This document shows, in pieces, positions 6,303 to 6,410 of a stretch of DNA of 6,410 nucleotides; position 1 is the stretch's first letter; the number at the start of each line of letters is the position of its first letter. Origin of the DNA: Verrucomicrobiia bacterium (GTDB lineage: Bacteria > Verrucomicrobiota > Verrucomicrobiae > Limisphaerales > UBA11358); assembly GCA_030042375.1 (NCBI GenBank), contig JASHZU010000299.1:1-6410 (forward strand), given 5' to 3'. A model generated the notes under the pieces. The model worked only from the letters and a program-made list of their open reading frames with translations. It ran no database searches and had not been told where the DNA came from. The position numbers were made by a program, and so were the translations under genes.

Positions 6303-6410
6303 TCACTTTGCCGCCGCCGGCCAGACCCAATCGCCTTTTCGTCGGTCCACGCTTCCGTTTTTAGTATAAGCGATTTGGCCGCCATCGTCCGTGAGATTCC
6401 AGCCAACGGA
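6303..6410 (-). CDS. C-terminal 35 residues of an unidentified protein, continues past the right edge
   Basis: The minus-strand frame from 6410 to a TGA at 6303-6305 is open throughout and reads SVGWNLTDDGGQIAYTKNGS then VDRRKGDWVWPAAAK. The mix of Trp, Asp, Gly, aliphatic and Lys residues looks like a real protein end, possibly a beta-rich domain of the W-x-DGG-IAYT kind, and unlike the Arg/Pro/Ser-rich shadow frames elsewhere. I do not recognise the family. It converges on ftsK: its stop codon begins at the base next to the last base of the ftsK stop. With only 35 codons visible the call is tentative. Confidence 0.5.
   Translation of the reverse strand, partial: SVGWNLTDDGGQIAYTKNGSVDRRKGDWVWPAAAK

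Noticed and set aside
1..6410. CRISPR array, insertion sequence or defence/novel system
   Set aside because: I found no regularly spaced repeats, transposase motifs, terminal inverted repeats or nuclease/effector domains. All substantial coding space is explained by the listed genes.

Overview
The window reads as ordinary bacterial chromosome, moderately GC-rich, with five protein-coding genes or gene fragments and one tRNA gene. None of the translation starts is preceded by a recognisable Shine-Dalgarno sequence. That, a PBS-type HEAT-repeat protein and the general look of the proteins are compatible with Verrucomicrobiota (or another PVC-group bacterium). This placement is an inference, not a demonstrated assignment.

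Layout: (1) 1-750, minus strand: the first 250 codons of a HEAT-repeat protein that runs off the left edge. (2) 768-2972, minus strand: a complete 734-residue CPC-type heavy-metal P1B-ATPase, most likely a Cu(I) exporter of the CopA family. The HEAT gene starts 17 bp after its stop codon, so the two probably form one transcript, ATPase first. (3) 2973-3310: a gene-poor stretch with short inverted and direct repeats but nothing identifiable. (4) 3311-3421, plus strand: a possible 36-residue protein of unknown function. (5) 3423-3497, minus strand: tRNA-Val(GAC) with encoded CCA and a good sigma70-type promoter at 3511-3539. (6) 3615-6302, plus strand: a complete FtsK/SpoIIIE DNA translocase (895 residues) with membrane domain, coiled coil, low-complexity linker, motor and C-terminal gamma winged helix. 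The longer reading from 3498 would run through the tRNA promoter and is probably wrong. (7) 6303-6410, minus strand: the last 35 codons of an unidentified gene whose stop codon abuts the ftsK stop with no base between them.

The units look functionally independent: a metal-export operon reading left, a tRNA gene and ftsK diverging from a shared 117-bp region, and a convergent unknown gene at the right edge. I see no mobile element, CRISPR array, phage gene or defence system. The points most worth a second look are the ATPase-HEAT pairing, the Asp in place of a conserved Ser in the last membrane helix of the ATPase, the His-rich external loop of the ATPase, the small ORF next to the tRNA, and the zero-gap convergent gene ends.
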